DNA of 64,000 nucleotides from Croceimicrobium sp963974215 (GCA_963974215.1 CAXBBL010000005.1:232215-296214); one strand, 5' to 3'; shown: positions 43,591-52,961, numbered from the stretch's first letter. The notes: generated from the letters alone by a model not told the origin. Numbers and translations: made by a program.

Positions 43591-44298
43591 TTTTTTTAAT
43601 GAAGCACAACTCCTTTTATCCTTCAATTTATTCCTTATATACTTCCAATATCACGGGATATCGTATTAACAAGTGTTAGATGGAACGATCCGATGCAACT
43701 GATTTCAAAGCTAATAAATTGATTAGCATTAGCATTGCTATGGCAGTGAAAAGGATTGAAAATTATGAGTATGGCTATATTTCAGTTGGGCTGGATGATT
43801 AATAATTAAACAGTTAGAGCCTGCTAAGATGTCAAGCTTTAGAATTGCAGTCGTTGAATCCACGGTATGAAAAGGGGGCAAGCACTATATTCTTGTTTGG
43901 ACCGTAAAGAAACTATTTGTTGTTTCTTATGTGCCTGTCAAATAAAGTCGGTTACAATTTCAATTTACTGGAGCAAGCTTTGCGTTTTATTTGATATTTG
44001 AAACACCACTCATTAGGTTCGGTGAATAAAAGGCTTTGATCTGCGATATTTTATTTTGAGGTGAAAACACATCAGAATCGCATCTTCTAATTGATGATTG
44101 TCGCGAACGCCCTTTCCTTCACTTTCTTACTTTTAGCCATTCTGTTCATGTTATCTGCAACTTTCATTTTCTGCCTCTCTCCGTTGTTGCGAAATGCTTA
44201 AACTGCGATCTGGGATTCCCTACTAACAATATTCAGTATCTCACTCTTTGAAGGCATAATTGAAATCATCCTATATTGCAACACCATTATAGTTTATT
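43591..44298. other. Intergenic region without a recognisable gene
   Basis: About 700 bases with stop codons in every frame, between a minus-strand cassette-like gene and the plus-strand beta-helix lipoprotein. I see no RNA gene. Short near-repeats (TCGCGAACGCCC at about 44102; TTGCGAAATGC at about 44188) could form a weak long-range pairing but are not convincing. Confidence 0.55.
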
Positions 44299-46077
44299 AT
44301 GCGTTCCATCTATTTTTTCAGAGCGATTCTCTTTCCCTTAACTTTGCTATTCATGCTAAGTATTCCTAGCGGATGTACCCAAGTAAATAAAAATTATAAA
44401 GAGCTAGATACCTCGCAATACCGCTCCATATTTGGTGAAAACGTTCTGGTATTTGACGATTCGATGGAACTGGACAGTATTAAGCTTACGCTAGATGCCC
44501 TACACGAGCAGCAGAAATATTCCGAATTTGGATCGGAGCGATACGCACTACTTTTCAAACCTGGAACTTATAATTTAGATGTAACGGTCGATTATTATGT
44601 TCATGCACTAGGCTTAGGAAGATATCCCGCCGATGTCACCATTAATGGAGCGGTACAGTCGATTACGACGACCAATAATAACAAAGTTACGACCATGTTT
44701 TGGCGGGGTGCAGAAAATTTTAAAGTTGTGCCACCCAAGGGTGAAATGATTTATTGGGCCGTATCCCAAGCGGCTCCCTATCGGCGTATGCATGTAGCGG
44801 GTGATATTAATTTTGATAAGGGCGGTTGGGCCAGTGGTGGCCTTTTGGCCAATTCTCTTGTAGAGGGTAGGGCAGGACTGACCTCTGGGCAGCAATGGTT
44901 TAGCCGGAATTCAAAAATCGGTTCCTGGGAAGGTGGCAATTGGAATCGGGTATTTGTCGGTGTGGAGGGTGCGCCCCAAGATACATGGCCAGATAAACCG
45001 ACAACTATAATAGGCAAAACTCCAGTTATGCGTGAAAAACCTTTCTTAACTTATACGGAAGCAGGAGACTATGCGGTATTTGTTCCGGCTTTAAGACGGG
45101 AGACCTCGGGTCCCTCTTGGGTGAATGGAAATGAGGCAGGTGAACTTATTCCACTCACTTCATTTTATATCGCGAATCCTGATCATGATAATGCCACTTC
45201 CATTAATCAAGCTTTGACGGACGGTAAGCATATTCTCCTCACACCCGGAATTTACGAGCTTGATGAAACGCTTCGCATCAGCAAAGCCAATACTGTGATT
45301 ATGGGCTTGGGACTACCAACGCTAATTCCGCAAAAAGGAGCAGCGGCTCTTGCTACCGCGGATATCCCCGGCGTGATATTAGCGGGTTTTATGGTAGATG
45401 CAGGTCCAGAACTGTCGCCTACACTTATTCAAATTGGTCCAGAAAATGCGGATTCTAATTATGCGGATAATCCCATCTCCCTGCATGATATCTATTGCCG
45501 AGTAGGTGGTGCCGTGGTCGGTCAAGCGGAAGCAACGATTACGATTAATAGCAATTACGTGATTGGCGATCATTTTTGGTTATGGCGTGCAGATCACGGC
45601 ATTGGAACGGAATGGATGGAGGGCCAAAATAAACACGGATTAGTGGTGAATGGCGATCATGTGACGATTTACGGATTATTCAATGAGCACTTTCAGGCCT
45701 ATCAAACGCTTTGGCGGGGAGAATATGGCAGAACCTATTTTTATCAATCGGAAATCCCCTATCATCCGCCAAGCAACGCGGTTTGGAACGATAGTGGAAA
45801 GCCAGGCTACGCTTCTTATAAAGTGGCCGATAGCGTTCAAAACCATGCCGCCTACGGACTGGGGATTTACAGCTTTTTTAGTGGGGAACCAACGATTTCG
45901 AATAAGGTGAGATTAGAAAATGCCATGGAAGTTCCCGACCATGCCGGGATTTTTATCGAACATATCTCCACTTTCACTGGGCAAAATGGAGGGATTAATC
46001 ATAGTATTAATGGCTTGGGACCAAGCACCGAAGCACTGGAACTAAAACATTATGATGGGTTTAGAGGAGAGCAGTAA
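44299..46077 (+). CDS. Right-handed beta-helix lipoprotein (carbohydrate-lyase or hydrolase-like)
   Basis: 592 residues. The signal MRSIYFFRAILFPLTLLFML runs to SIPSGC, a plausible lipobox (Cys about residue 26). YALLFKPGTYNLDVTVDYYV, SQQWFSRNSKIGSWEGGNWN-type text and GKTPVMREKPFLTYTEAGDY recall a family of actinobacterial and fungal secreted proteins usually called coagulation-factor 5/8-like or adenylyl cyclase by annotation error. Repeated short strand-turn units (TINGAVQSI, HVTIYGLFNEHF) support a beta helix. The stretch YNLDVTVDYYVHALGLG resembles substrate-binding clefts of the fold. An exported glycan-active enzyme is likely; the exact substrate is unknown. It is the only plus-strand gene among many minus ones, so recent acquisition is possible. 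Confidence 0.75.
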   Translation: MRSIYFFRAILFPLTLLFMLSIPSGCTQVNKNYKELDTSQYRSIFGENVLVFDDSMELDSIKLTLDALHEQQKYSEFGSERYALLFKPGTYNLDVTVDYYVHALGLGRYPADVTINGAVQSITTTNNNKVTTMFWRGAENFKVVPPKGEMIYWAVSQAAPYRRMHVAGDINFDKGGWASGGLLANSLVEGRAGLTSGQQWFSRNSKIGSWEGGNWNRVFVGVEGAPQDTWPDKPTTIIGKTPVMREKPFLTYTEAGDYAVFVPALRRETSGPSWVNGNEAGELIPLTSFYIANPDHDNATSINQALTDGKHILLTPGIYELDETLRISKANTVIMGLGLPTLIPQKGAAALATADIPGVILAGFMVDAGPELSPTLIQIGPENADSNYADNPISLHDIYCRVGGAVVGQAEATITINSNYVIGDHFWLWRADHGIGTEWMEGQNKHGLVVNGDHVTIYGLFNEHFQAYQTLWRGEYGRTYFYQSEIPYHPPSNAVWNDSGKPGYASYKVADSVQNHAAYGLGIYSFFSGEPTISNKVRLENAMEVPDHAGIFIEHISTFTGQNGGINHSINGLGPSTEALELKHYDGFRGEQ

Positions 46078-46138
46078 TTTGGGTTTTGAGCTTTTCTAAG
46101 TTGGTTAATGCTGTTTGTTGACCTTTAGCGTTCATGAT

Positions 46139-46258
46139 CTTGGCAAGTGTGGGATTTCGAAACCGCCTTCTGTCTGCCTACCTTAACTTTATTTAGTTCC
46201 CGAATCTTCATTTTTGAGCAGTCAGCTTGTATTTGCTATTGTGTTTTGTGTAGACTTA
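46139..46258. repeat. Decayed copy of element E (element F)
   Basis: GGCAAGTGTGGGATTTCGAA (46142-46161) and TCTTCATTTTTGAGCAGTCA (46205-46224) match the interior of element E with scattered substitutions. Its right arm, CAGCTTGTATTTGCTATTG, no longer pairs well with the left. The TAA of the redoxin gene at 46256 sits at its right end, exactly as element E ends the acetyltransferase gene. Confidence 0.65.
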
Positions 46259-47239
46259 TTCTACTAATCTTTTTAAAGCCTTTGCCGTCTTTTTGTCGTA
46301 ACCCTCTAGTATTTGAATTAACTCGCCATTTTCGTTGATTACATAAAAAGTGGGCCACATCTTCCTGTTCAAGTACGTTTTTGCAAACCCGAATTCATCC
46401 CAAAGGTTTGTCCAAGTTATTTTACTTTTTTCATCTTGATAAGAGCTAAGCCAAATATTTCTGCTTTTATCATCCCATATGGTTACAATTTCAATTTTGT
46501 TATTACTTAATTTCGAAAGCTGTTCGAGGAGTTTTATACTGGCTATAGAATACGTACAACCTGATGAAAGAAGGGCAATTACTTGAGGTTTATTTTTATC
46601 GTTGATTACATTAATATAATCCCCGTTCTTATTAGGGAGCTTGAAATCCTCAACAGTTTCCCCCTTTTTTAAAACCTTTCTTTTTAATGCTGATAGATAG
46701 TTTTCTATTCTTTTTCCATAAATGGAATTTTGGTTTTCCTCATTGAGTAATTTGTAATAGTCTTCTACATCTGAGCTTGAAATTTGCTCTTTCTGCAGGT
46801 CTAAAAAATAAAGACTAGGTATTTCATTCGGATTTTTTTGTATTAGCTTGAATTGTTTGTTTCCCTTTAGTGCTTCTATTTCTTCAGAAAATGATTGAAA
46901 TGGCATCAAATCATCTGTTTGAAAGGATTTATTAGACCAATCTAAGATTACTTCTACTCGGTCCTTTTCAAACCAAATTTGCCTTGTTTGGGGTTCAATT
47001 TTACCCTGCTTGGAAATTTTAGCGAAGTAAAAGAAGGAAGGGCTATGCTCAATCTTTCCATCGATTGAAAAGGTTCCATTTTCCATTACTTTTAATGGTA
47101 AAAGAGACCCATCTAAACCAAGGTAAATAGTTTCTTCTGGATTTGTATTCCTAATTTCGCCACTGAAGTTGACCGTCTTCTGTGCTTGAGCTTGGTAAAT
47201 TGAAATACACAAGGATAGTGTCAAAAATAAATTTCTCAT
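46256..47239 (-). CDS. Periplasmic redoxin (AhpC/TSA-TlpA-like) with N-terminal DUF4369-like region
   Basis: 327 residues. Signal peptide (MRNLFLTLSLCISIYQAQAQ), then a beta-rich N-terminal domain (about 21-115, TVNFSGEIRNTNPEETIYL, GTFSIDGKIEHSPSFFYFAK), a helical linker (to about 190) and a thioredoxin fold (about 195-327). The expected WCxxC site reads LLSSGCTYSIAS, so only one Cys is present and the resolving Cys is missing. TFYVINENGELIQILEGYDK is the normal cis-Pro region. It may be a one-Cys redoxin or an inactive one. Its stop codon ends at palindromic element F. Confidence 0.82.
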   Translation of the reverse strand: MRNLFLTLSLCISIYQAQAQKTVNFSGEIRNTNPEETIYLGLDGSLLPLKVMENGTFSIDGKIEHSPSFFYFAKISKQGKIEPQTRQIWFEKDRVEVILDWSNKSFQTDDLMPFQSFSEEIEALKGNKQFKLIQKNPNEIPSLYFLDLQKEQISSSDVEDYYKLLNEENQNSIYGKRIENYLSALKRKVLKKGETVEDFKLPNKNGDYINVINDKNKPQVIALLSSGCTYSIASIKLLEQLSKLSNNKIEIVTIWDDKSRNIWLSSYQDEKSKITWTNLWDEFGFAKTYLNRKMWPTFYVINENGELIQILEGYDKKTAKALKRLVE

Positions 47240-47541
47240 CTCGTCTGACTTTTTTAGAATGCAACACGCTCAAATATAAGGGAAGTGCGGGATTAATAGT
47301 ACTACACTTTTAGTTTGCCAATAAGTTTGTAAGGATCCGATTTGTTAAATTTGAGAACTTTAGTTTACATTTCGTATATACATTATAGCTACAAGTGTTT
47401 ATTTATGACTTTAGGCAAAGTCTGTAAAAACAGTCTTTAAATTAAGGGATTTCAAAATTTTTAAAGCCATGCCAAATATTGGATGGATTTACTCAAAATA
47501 GGCTTGGTTTTATTGACTGAAAATTTGGTGAATCTTCTTGT
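47240..47541. other. Intergenic region without a recognisable gene
   Basis: About 300 AT-rich bases upstream of the redoxin and downstream of the outer-membrane barrel gene. No hairpin or promoter match worth naming was found. Confidence 0.5.
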
Positions 47542-48135
47542 TTAACTCTCTTGAAAAATCAAAACGCCTAAACTCAGATATGGATTAAACTCAATGTCAT
47601 TCTTCCAAGATTGGTTTACCTTCAAACTATTATTCAGGCTGTAGTCATAACTGCGATAAGTGGTTTGAGCGAAACCCACTCCGAAGCTTATTACATCATA
47701 AAAAATCCACTGATAGCCAATAGCTATTTGTAGCCCAAAAGCCTGGCGGAAGCTTTCCAATCTTTGGTAATTAGGGTCAAGGGGCAGGCCTCCAGAATAC
47801 ACATCTGCTTTTAGGTACACAAGAGAGGGGGCAATGTAAAAGCCATCATAGGTTCTTTTATTCCCGAAGTAGTATCGATAGGAAAGGTTTAATCGATAAC
47901 CATGGTCAGAGCTACCATGTGTTGTAATTCTATCTTGAAAGTAAAGGTCGCCACTGAATTCAAGACTCTGGTGCAGGCTTAATTTCTGTTCAACACCCAA
48001 GCCTAAAGTGAAAGGCATAACAAGAATAGCAAAAGGTGAGGAATTTACCTTTATGTTTTGACTTAGGAGAGGTTGAGGTAATCCTATGATAAGTAACCAT
48101 AAAAGCCAGAAATAAAGGAGTTTTTTTTGAAGCAT
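47542..48135 (-). CDS. Small outer-membrane beta-barrel protein
   Basis: 197 residues. Signal peptide (LWLLIIGLPQPLLSQ) and then alternating-residue beta strands: LEFSGDLYFQDRITTHGSS, YRLNLSYRYYFGNKRTYDGF, AFGLQIAIGYQWIFYDVIS, and the C-terminal NPYLSLGVLIFQES. An 8-strand barrel of the OmpA/DUF3575-like class is likely. The function is not readable. It stands alone with about 200 bases on its right flank. Confidence 0.72.
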   Translation of the reverse strand: MLQKKLLYFWLLWLLIIGLPQPLLSQNIKVNSSPFAILVMPFTLGLGVEQKLSLHQSLEFSGDLYFQDRITTHGSSDHGYRLNLSYRYYFGNKRTYDGFYIAPSLVYLKADVYSGGLPLDPNYQRLESFRQAFGLQIAIGYQWIFYDVISFGVGFAQTTYRSYDYSLNNSLKVNQSWKNDIEFNPYLSLGVLIFQES

Positions 48136-48340
48136 AATGCGATAGATATTATAGAGTGGGAATTTCCTTGGGTTCTATTAAAGTTGTCCACCCCTATTAA
48201 TCAGGTCCTAGGTCTGCCTGTTTTTGTGTCTTATTGATCTGTGTTGTTCGTCATCTGGAATCAGGTCGTTTTCTTATCATTTGCGCCGTCATTTAGTGTG
48301 AAATACGTTTCAACACAATTTTATACTTTGTTATGCAGGT

Positions 48341-48757
48341 TTAATTTTTTCGTATCAAGTGCAATGTTTCCGAGTCGAGTTTATCAATTAGGTATATGCC
48401 ATTCCAATTATTTGAACCTGATATTGTAATCAATTTTTCAATCCCATTATCGCTGATTGACCACTCAGAACTTTTTGAACTAGGTGGGTTTCCAGTTCCA
48501 CACTGATTCCACCAATGTTCAATAAAAACCCCGTCCTTTTGAAATGTTATCCCTCCGTACTTTAAGTGCATCGGTAGTCTTTCCGAGTCCTCAGAGTTGC
48601 GTAATATAAACTCAATTTCTTTAAGGTCTGAAAATGAACCTGGGTTAGAGGGGGCATTAACAACCCACCTTTTGAACAAATGATCTGTCTCAACAGGTTT
48701 GGTAGGAAACTTATTATAAAATGTGAGTAGCAAAATGATTGATATTAATGTTTTCAT
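48341..48757 (-). CDS. Small exported protein of unknown function
   Basis: 138 residues with a short signal peptide (MKTLISIILLLTFYNKFPTK). The body is beta-rich with one Trp-rich segment (VFIEHWWNQCGTGNPP) and a closing beta hairpin (GIYLIDKLDSETLHLIRKN), loosely lipocalin-like, which is only an impression. It lies in the accessory region; its 3' end reaches GTTATGCAGGTTTAA (48329-48343), close to the style of the cassette-like elements. Confidence 0.62.
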   Translation of the reverse strand: MKTLISIILLLTFYNKFPTKPVETDHLFKRWVVNAPSNPGSFSDLKEIEFILRNSEDSERLPMHLKYGGITFQKDGVFIEHWWNQCGTGNPPSSKSSEWSISDNGIEKLITISGSNNWNGIYLIDKLDSETLHLIRKN

Positions 48758-48966
48758 AGATTCTTTTGGTATTTCTGACTAAGGCAAAGTTAGTATGTTG
48801 TTGATCAGTGATTTATATTTTTTCAAATTTTACTCATTTCTCACGGTTTACCGCTTTTACCTTAGCCTTGCGGCTATGGACTTTTGGAGTCTGGGAGTCT
48901 GTTCGATATGAGATAATGTTTTAACAAGTTACAGATTAGCCTTTATACTAAGTTGGTGATTAATTG

Positions 48967-50445
48967 CTATTGGTCTATTTTCAAAAACCTCCTTCTGGCA
49001 AGGGCACTGTCTCCTGACATTATAGAAAGGTAATATATGCCAGGCGTTAAAAACTCTGTAGAGTATCTTCTTTCCTTTGAATATGGACTTGCTCCTAGTA
49101 ATCTGCCGGCTTGATCATAAAAACGAATTTCATCAAATGTAGTCCCGTAATTTAGATTCAAGAATTCAGAAACAGGATTAGGGAAAATTTCCAATGACCC
49201 TGACATCTCCTCTTCTAGGTCTCCTATAAGCCTGTAAAATAAAGGGTTGTCATAGTTTAAATCTAAAGGCAGACACATTAGCAAGCTATAGTTGAAATTG
49301 GCTACATCATGTTGTGAATTAAGATAGATAAATCCATTTTTTATCCCAAGAATTTTACCCAAGACCAAACTTGAGCCCTGGTGCTGAGCAAAAAACCGAG
49401 TTGAACCTAACCATTTTCGATTCACTAAATCGAAGACTTTTAGGTAAGAACCGCTTACTTCTTTATCCGGAATGGTACTTCGAGGATCTTCAGCGTCTGA
49501 GTTAAAAATGAGTAACGAATCACTAAAGTATACCGGTACCGACCCCAACTCAAGGCCATTGTATTTCTCAGACATAAAAGAGAAACTTACTGTTTTTTGC
49601 CATTGAGAGTCATAAATACTATGGAAGCTTCGATAATTATTACCAAACTCACTAATGGAATCCTGAACGATCATAGAGAACTCTTGGCTTGAACAAAAAG
49701 TAGATTCTAATTCCCTGAAAGTCTTGAAGTCATCTAATCTGCCTGTTGAGATGTTCAACTTCAAAATCTCATAACCATAAGGAAATATTTTGGTCGGTTC
49801 GGCTACCTTTAAATAGATATAAATGCCGTCATTATGATAGCCAGCAATATTCCATTTAAAAGCGTCTAATCCACCAGTGTAATTAGCCGAAATTGTATCC
49901 AAGGAAAAGGTTTGGATAGTATCGCCGTTAAACCAATCGAGCAAGAATAAATTAGTACTTGGGTCTGTACAAAGAAAGGAGTTAGTGGTGTCAATTAACT
50001 GAAGTGTTGGTATCAAGGTTCTTTGATTACTGTCAACTCTCACTAATGACCCATCATAATTTCGAATATAGCGGGCGGGACCTGTAAAAGCGTGACCATT
50101 TCTATTAACAATATATCCATTATAGTACCTCGAATAAGCTTGAGGCTTGCGCTCACTCGTAGGTGAACCATCTCTTTGATATATGATTTTTGAATGTCCA
50201 AAAGATCCACTTGTCAAACTGTAACTGTCTTGAAAAAATTCTTCTGCAAATGAATTGTTATTACCAATTACTTGTAATCCAAATGTAATTAAACTATCTC
50301 CTCGAATATAACCATCGAAAGTACCATGCCTGCTGCTAGTGCCGTATCCATTGCCTTGACCCGTGGCATATCTATGAGTCCATTGACCACAAATCGAAAA
50401 TGGCAGGATTAATAGGATAAAAGCAAACTTTTTAAAGGCAGACAT
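48967..50445 (-). CDS. T9SS cargo protein of unknown function
   Basis: 492 residues. Signal peptide (FAFILLILPFSICGQ) followed by a beta-rich body (about 20-410) with propeller-like turns. A type A sorting domain closes it (about 418-492: LEIFPNPVSEFLNLNYG, TTFDEIRFYDQAGRLLGASP, TEFLTPGIYYLSIMSGDSA). No catalytic motif is recognised. It should be exported through the type IX secretion system and left on the surface or released. It is single, in its own strand island. Confidence 0.82.
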   Translation of the reverse strand: MSAFKKFAFILLILPFSICGQWTHRYATGQGNGYGTSSRHGTFDGYIRGDSLITFGLQVIGNNNSFAEEFFQDSYSLTSGSFGHSKIIYQRDGSPTSERKPQAYSRYYNGYIVNRNGHAFTGPARYIRNYDGSLVRVDSNQRTLIPTLQLIDTTNSFLCTDPSTNLFLLDWFNGDTIQTFSLDTISANYTGGLDAFKWNIAGYHNDGIYIYLKVAEPTKIFPYGYEILKLNISTGRLDDFKTFRELESTFCSSQEFSMIVQDSISEFGNNYRSFHSIYDSQWQKTVSFSFMSEKYNGLELGSVPVYFSDSLLIFNSDAEDPRSTIPDKEVSGSYLKVFDLVNRKWLGSTRFFAQHQGSSLVLGKILGIKNGFIYLNSQHDVANFNYSLLMCLPLDLNYDNPLFYRLIGDLEEEMSGSLEIFPNPVSEFLNLNYGTTFDEIRFYDQAGRLLGASPYSKERRYSTEFLTPGIYYLSIMSGDSALARRRFLKIDQ

Positions 50446-50683
50446 AATTATTCAACTATAATAAGTTTCTATGTAATGGTAAGGTCAGGTTTGTAAATAT
50501 AATAAGTTGCGGTAAGATTATTTTTTGGGATCATTCTGTTCAGCGCATTAATTTTCAAGGTTTTTATTAAATTAACCACTAACGCATTGAATGACCGCCA
50601 TGTGTTCTTGTGTTTTCGGTTATAAGAAGAATTTGTACTAATCAAGTAGTCTGTTGATCTTACTATTATGGCTCTAGATAAAC

Positions 50684-51094
50684 TCAGGATAAGCTTATCT
50701 CCATTTTGAGATTTCCAGCGTTTTGATAATCAAAATATTTAACATCAATAGTTCTTCCATTTACATTAAGTTTTAGAGCTCCAGCAGTTTTATCATCCTT
50801 TTTAATGGCTCTTATCGACTTCTTAATAGCCTTATTGTAAATCTTGCACATCTCTTTTTGATTTTCGTTAAAAATCTTGTAATCATCAATTTTACAATTG
50901 CTTAAGCCTGATTCAGAACATAATAATGTGTCACACTTGCCTGAGCTATTAGAAAAATAGTAATTGTTGAAACCAATTTTCCCCATGTTTAAGACACTGC
51001 GCTGACCTCCGTCAAGCTCAACATAAAGTTTATTCTGTGCATTTAATTGAAAACTGATAAACAATGAAATCAAAATTATTAAGAATGCTTTCAT
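50684..51094 (-). CDS. Small exported protein of unknown function
   Basis: 136 residues with a signal peptide (MKAFLIILISLFISFQLNAQ). Four Cys (KCDTLLCSESG, NCKI, MCKI) suggest disulfides in the periplasm. A beta-helix-free mixed fold follows, with a basic helix (YNKAIKKSIRAIKKDD). No family is recognised. It sits between the T9SS cargo gene and the YdeI-like gene on the same strand without close coupling. Confidence 0.62.
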   Translation of the reverse strand: MKAFLIILISLFISFQLNAQNKLYVELDGGQRSVLNMGKIGFNNYYFSNSSGKCDTLLCSESGLSNCKIDDYKIFNENQKEMCKIYNKAIKKSIRAIKKDDKTAGALKLNVNGRTIDVKYFDYQNAGNLKMEISLS

Positions 51095-51308
51095 AATAGT
51101 AGATTGGTAAAGTAAGAAATTGCAATATAATGTTTAATTAAATTAGAGGTGTGGTATTGCTTTATGAGTAGCATTAAGCTTGTTCCTATTGGTTAGTATA
51201 TGAAGTACAAAATTTCGGTTAAACAAGAACTTTAATACGAGCCAAAACTCTCGAATTCATTATTATATCGCCTATTTTTAATATACATGGTTGTGCTTTC
51301 GTCTATTT

Positions 51309-51908
51309 TTATTTCTTTTTTGGTTGTCTGTAATGATTTGCTCTTATGTCTTTCGCTGCAAGTGATACAGTTTCTTCTAATCGTTTTTGCCTTGTTTCAA
51401 GTTTTTTGGCATTTAAAATCCATTCCAAAATCCCCCTTTTTGAAGAAGGTGGAAATTTCTCCCAATTTTCAAAGGCTGTATTATTTTTTGAAAACAATTC
51501 TTGCAAATCATCAGGAATTATCAAATTCTCTACTTCATCCAATGCTGTCCAAGTCCCATTTTGTTTGGCAATTTCTAGCATCTCAAAACCAGATGGTTGC
51601 ATAAGTCCTTGTTCAATTAGTTTTGCGACCTTCTCTTTGTTTAGTCGGCTCCAATTGCTCTTCGGATTTCTTTTTGAGAAAAATTGATAGTAACTGTTCT
51701 CGTCTCTTTTGTTGGGTTTGCTGTCTATCCAACCGAAACACAATGCTTCGTCAACCGCTTCGGGATAATAAACACTGCGTATTTCACTTTCCTTTTTGTA
51801 AATAACTAGCCAAACAGACTTTTCTGTCGAGTGATTTTTCTCCAACCACTTTTTCCATTCTTTTCTTGATTTCGCATGAAAAGTTTGTACTTTTTTATAA
51901 AGTTCCAT
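51309..51908 (-). CDS. YdeI/OmpD-associated family protein
   Basis: 199 residues from the ATG at 51908 (MELYKKVQTFHAKSRKEWKK); an earlier TTG adds nothing. WLEKNHSTEKSVWLVIYKK, VYYPEAVDEALCFGWIDSKP and QFFSKRNPKSNWSRLNKEKV are the hallmark segments of the family. The end LEETVSLAAKDIRANHYRQP closes it. The family is cytoplasmic and of unclear role, sometimes linked to stress or antimicrobial tolerance. Immediately upstream (51911) is a broken SDR gene on the same strand. Confidence 0.85.
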   Translation of the reverse strand: MELYKKVQTFHAKSRKEWKKWLEKNHSTEKSVWLVIYKKESEIRSVYYPEAVDEALCFGWIDSKPNKRDENSYYQFFSKRNPKSNWSRLNKEKVAKLIEQGLMQPSGFEMLEIAKQNGTWTALDEVENLIIPDDLQELFSKNNTAFENWEKFPPSSKRGILEWILNAKKLETRQKRLEETVSLAAKDIRANHYRQPKKK

Positions 51909-51910
51909 TA

Positions 51911-52207
51911 TCAATTTATTGGTTTTCCGCCTTGGTCAAAGAACGAACCTGCATTGTTAATCAGAACATATATTCCTCCAAATTCCATTTCAAGGTTTTT
52001 AGCAAGTCTGCTCATAGAATGGTCATTCGTAATATATATATGACGGTGAGGTACTTCGGTTTTTTCAGGAAGTTCTGAAATTTTGCCCAAGACTCGAGCT
52101 GTGATAAAAACTTTATATCCACCTTCTTTCATTTGCTTTACTGTTTCAAAGCCAAGTCCTGATTCAGGCTTACACGTGTAATTATTACAATTTGATCCAT
52201 ATTTCAA
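51911..52207 (-). pseudogene. Remnant of a short-chain dehydrogenase/reductase
   Basis: GLGFETVKQMKEGGYKVFIT, DHSMSRLAKNLEMEFGGIYV and LINNAGSFFDQGG are unmistakable pieces of an SDR Rossmann fold, including the NAG motif. However, the normal opening (VxxTGxxxGIG) is broken: from the ATG at 52200 one frame gives MDQIVIITRVS, after which a frameshift leads into GLGFETV. The protein also ends after about 98 residues, before the catalytic YxxxK. It is therefore an inactive leftover. It sits directly upstream of the YdeI-like gene and downstream of two palindromic elements. Confidence 0.75.
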
Positions 52208-52242
52208 AGTTTTTTAGTTCTTCTACAGTTTTTCTTGGCGAG

Positions 52243-52325
52243 GCATAACACCTTTTATCCCCAACACTCTTGTTGCTACCCCCTTAATCTGAGGGATAAG
52301 CTTAAAAACTTGTTGCCAGTGTTAT
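52243..52325. repeat. Cassette-like palindromic element H
   Basis: GCATAACACC (52243-52252) and GTGTTAT (52319-52325) pair at the outside, and TTATCCCC (52255-52262) and GGGATAAG (52293-52300) pair inside, separated by a 30-base loop. The layout, with ATAACA / TGTTAT ends, is the closest in this window to integron-type sites. Confidence 0.5.
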
Positions 52326-52357
52326 TCTAGATGTGTTCAGGTTCTCAAAGCTAATAA

Positions 52358-52432
52358 TTCAATTGGTAGTGCGGTAACAAAAAAATACACTTGCAGTTTA
52401 GCAAGTTTGTATTTGTGTATTACCAATTAGTT
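52358..52432. repeat. Long imperfect hairpin beside the universal stress gene (element I)
   Basis: AATACACTTGC (about 52384-52394) and GCAAGTTTGTATT (about 52401-52413) form the inner stem around AGTTTA. CAATTGGTA (about 52360-52368) and TACCAATTAG (about 52420-52429) form the outer stem. It lies 36 bases past the universal stress gene stop on the minus strand and could also act as its terminator. Confidence 0.55.
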
Positions 52433-52467
52433 GAGCCTCAATAAGCGGATAATTAAAATTACTAAAG

Positions 52468-52899
52468 CTACAAAGCCACAATCAGTACGGGAATTTTAGA
52501 TCTCTTAATTACCTGAGAAGAAACACTGCCCATAAAGGCATTGTGGAAAAAGCCACGGTCGTGGTGGCCAGCGATGATAAGATCGATATTTAGTTTTTTC
52601 GATTCTTCGATAATCATTTCTATCGTGGCGCCTTGCACCAGTAGTCCTTCGCTGTTTATGCCCTTTTCTTCGAGGCTGGCGGCGTAGTCTTGTAATTTAC
52701 GGTGTTCTTCGCGTAGTTCCGAAGCGCGGCTGTCTCTAATGTACTGCGGGCCTACATCATAACCAACAAAATCAGGATTGGGGGCGGCAATATGCATTAT
52801 CCAAACTTTAGCTTCAAAAGCCTGGGCCAGTTGCTGGGCTTGGTCTAAGAGTAAGTTTTCATTGTCACTGAAGTCAAGCGTAACTAATATGTTTTTCAT
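52468..52899 (-). CDS. Universal stress protein (UspA family)
   Basis: 143 residues, single domain. NILVTLDFSDNENLLLDQAQ opens the fold. The nucleotide-binding loop is AGHHDRGFFHNAFMGSVSSQ, the family's G-x(n)-G-x(n)-GS pattern, followed by VIKRSKIPVLIVAL. It likely binds ATP and is made in stress or stationary phase. It has a clear promoter match about 60 bases upstream. It resembles the second UspA-type gene at 60958, which carries two domains. Confidence 0.88.
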   Translation of the reverse strand: MKNILVTLDFSDNENLLLDQAQQLAQAFEAKVWIMHIAAPNPDFVGYDVGPQYIRDSRASELREEHRKLQDYAASLEEKGINSEGLLVQGATIEMIIEESKKLNIDLIIAGHHDRGFFHNAFMGSVSSQVIKRSKIPVLIVAL

Positions 52900-52961
52900 A
52901 ACGGTATCTTTTTTTGATTATCCATAGTTTCTTTCTCCGAAAAGCGAAAAAAGGGTTTTCT

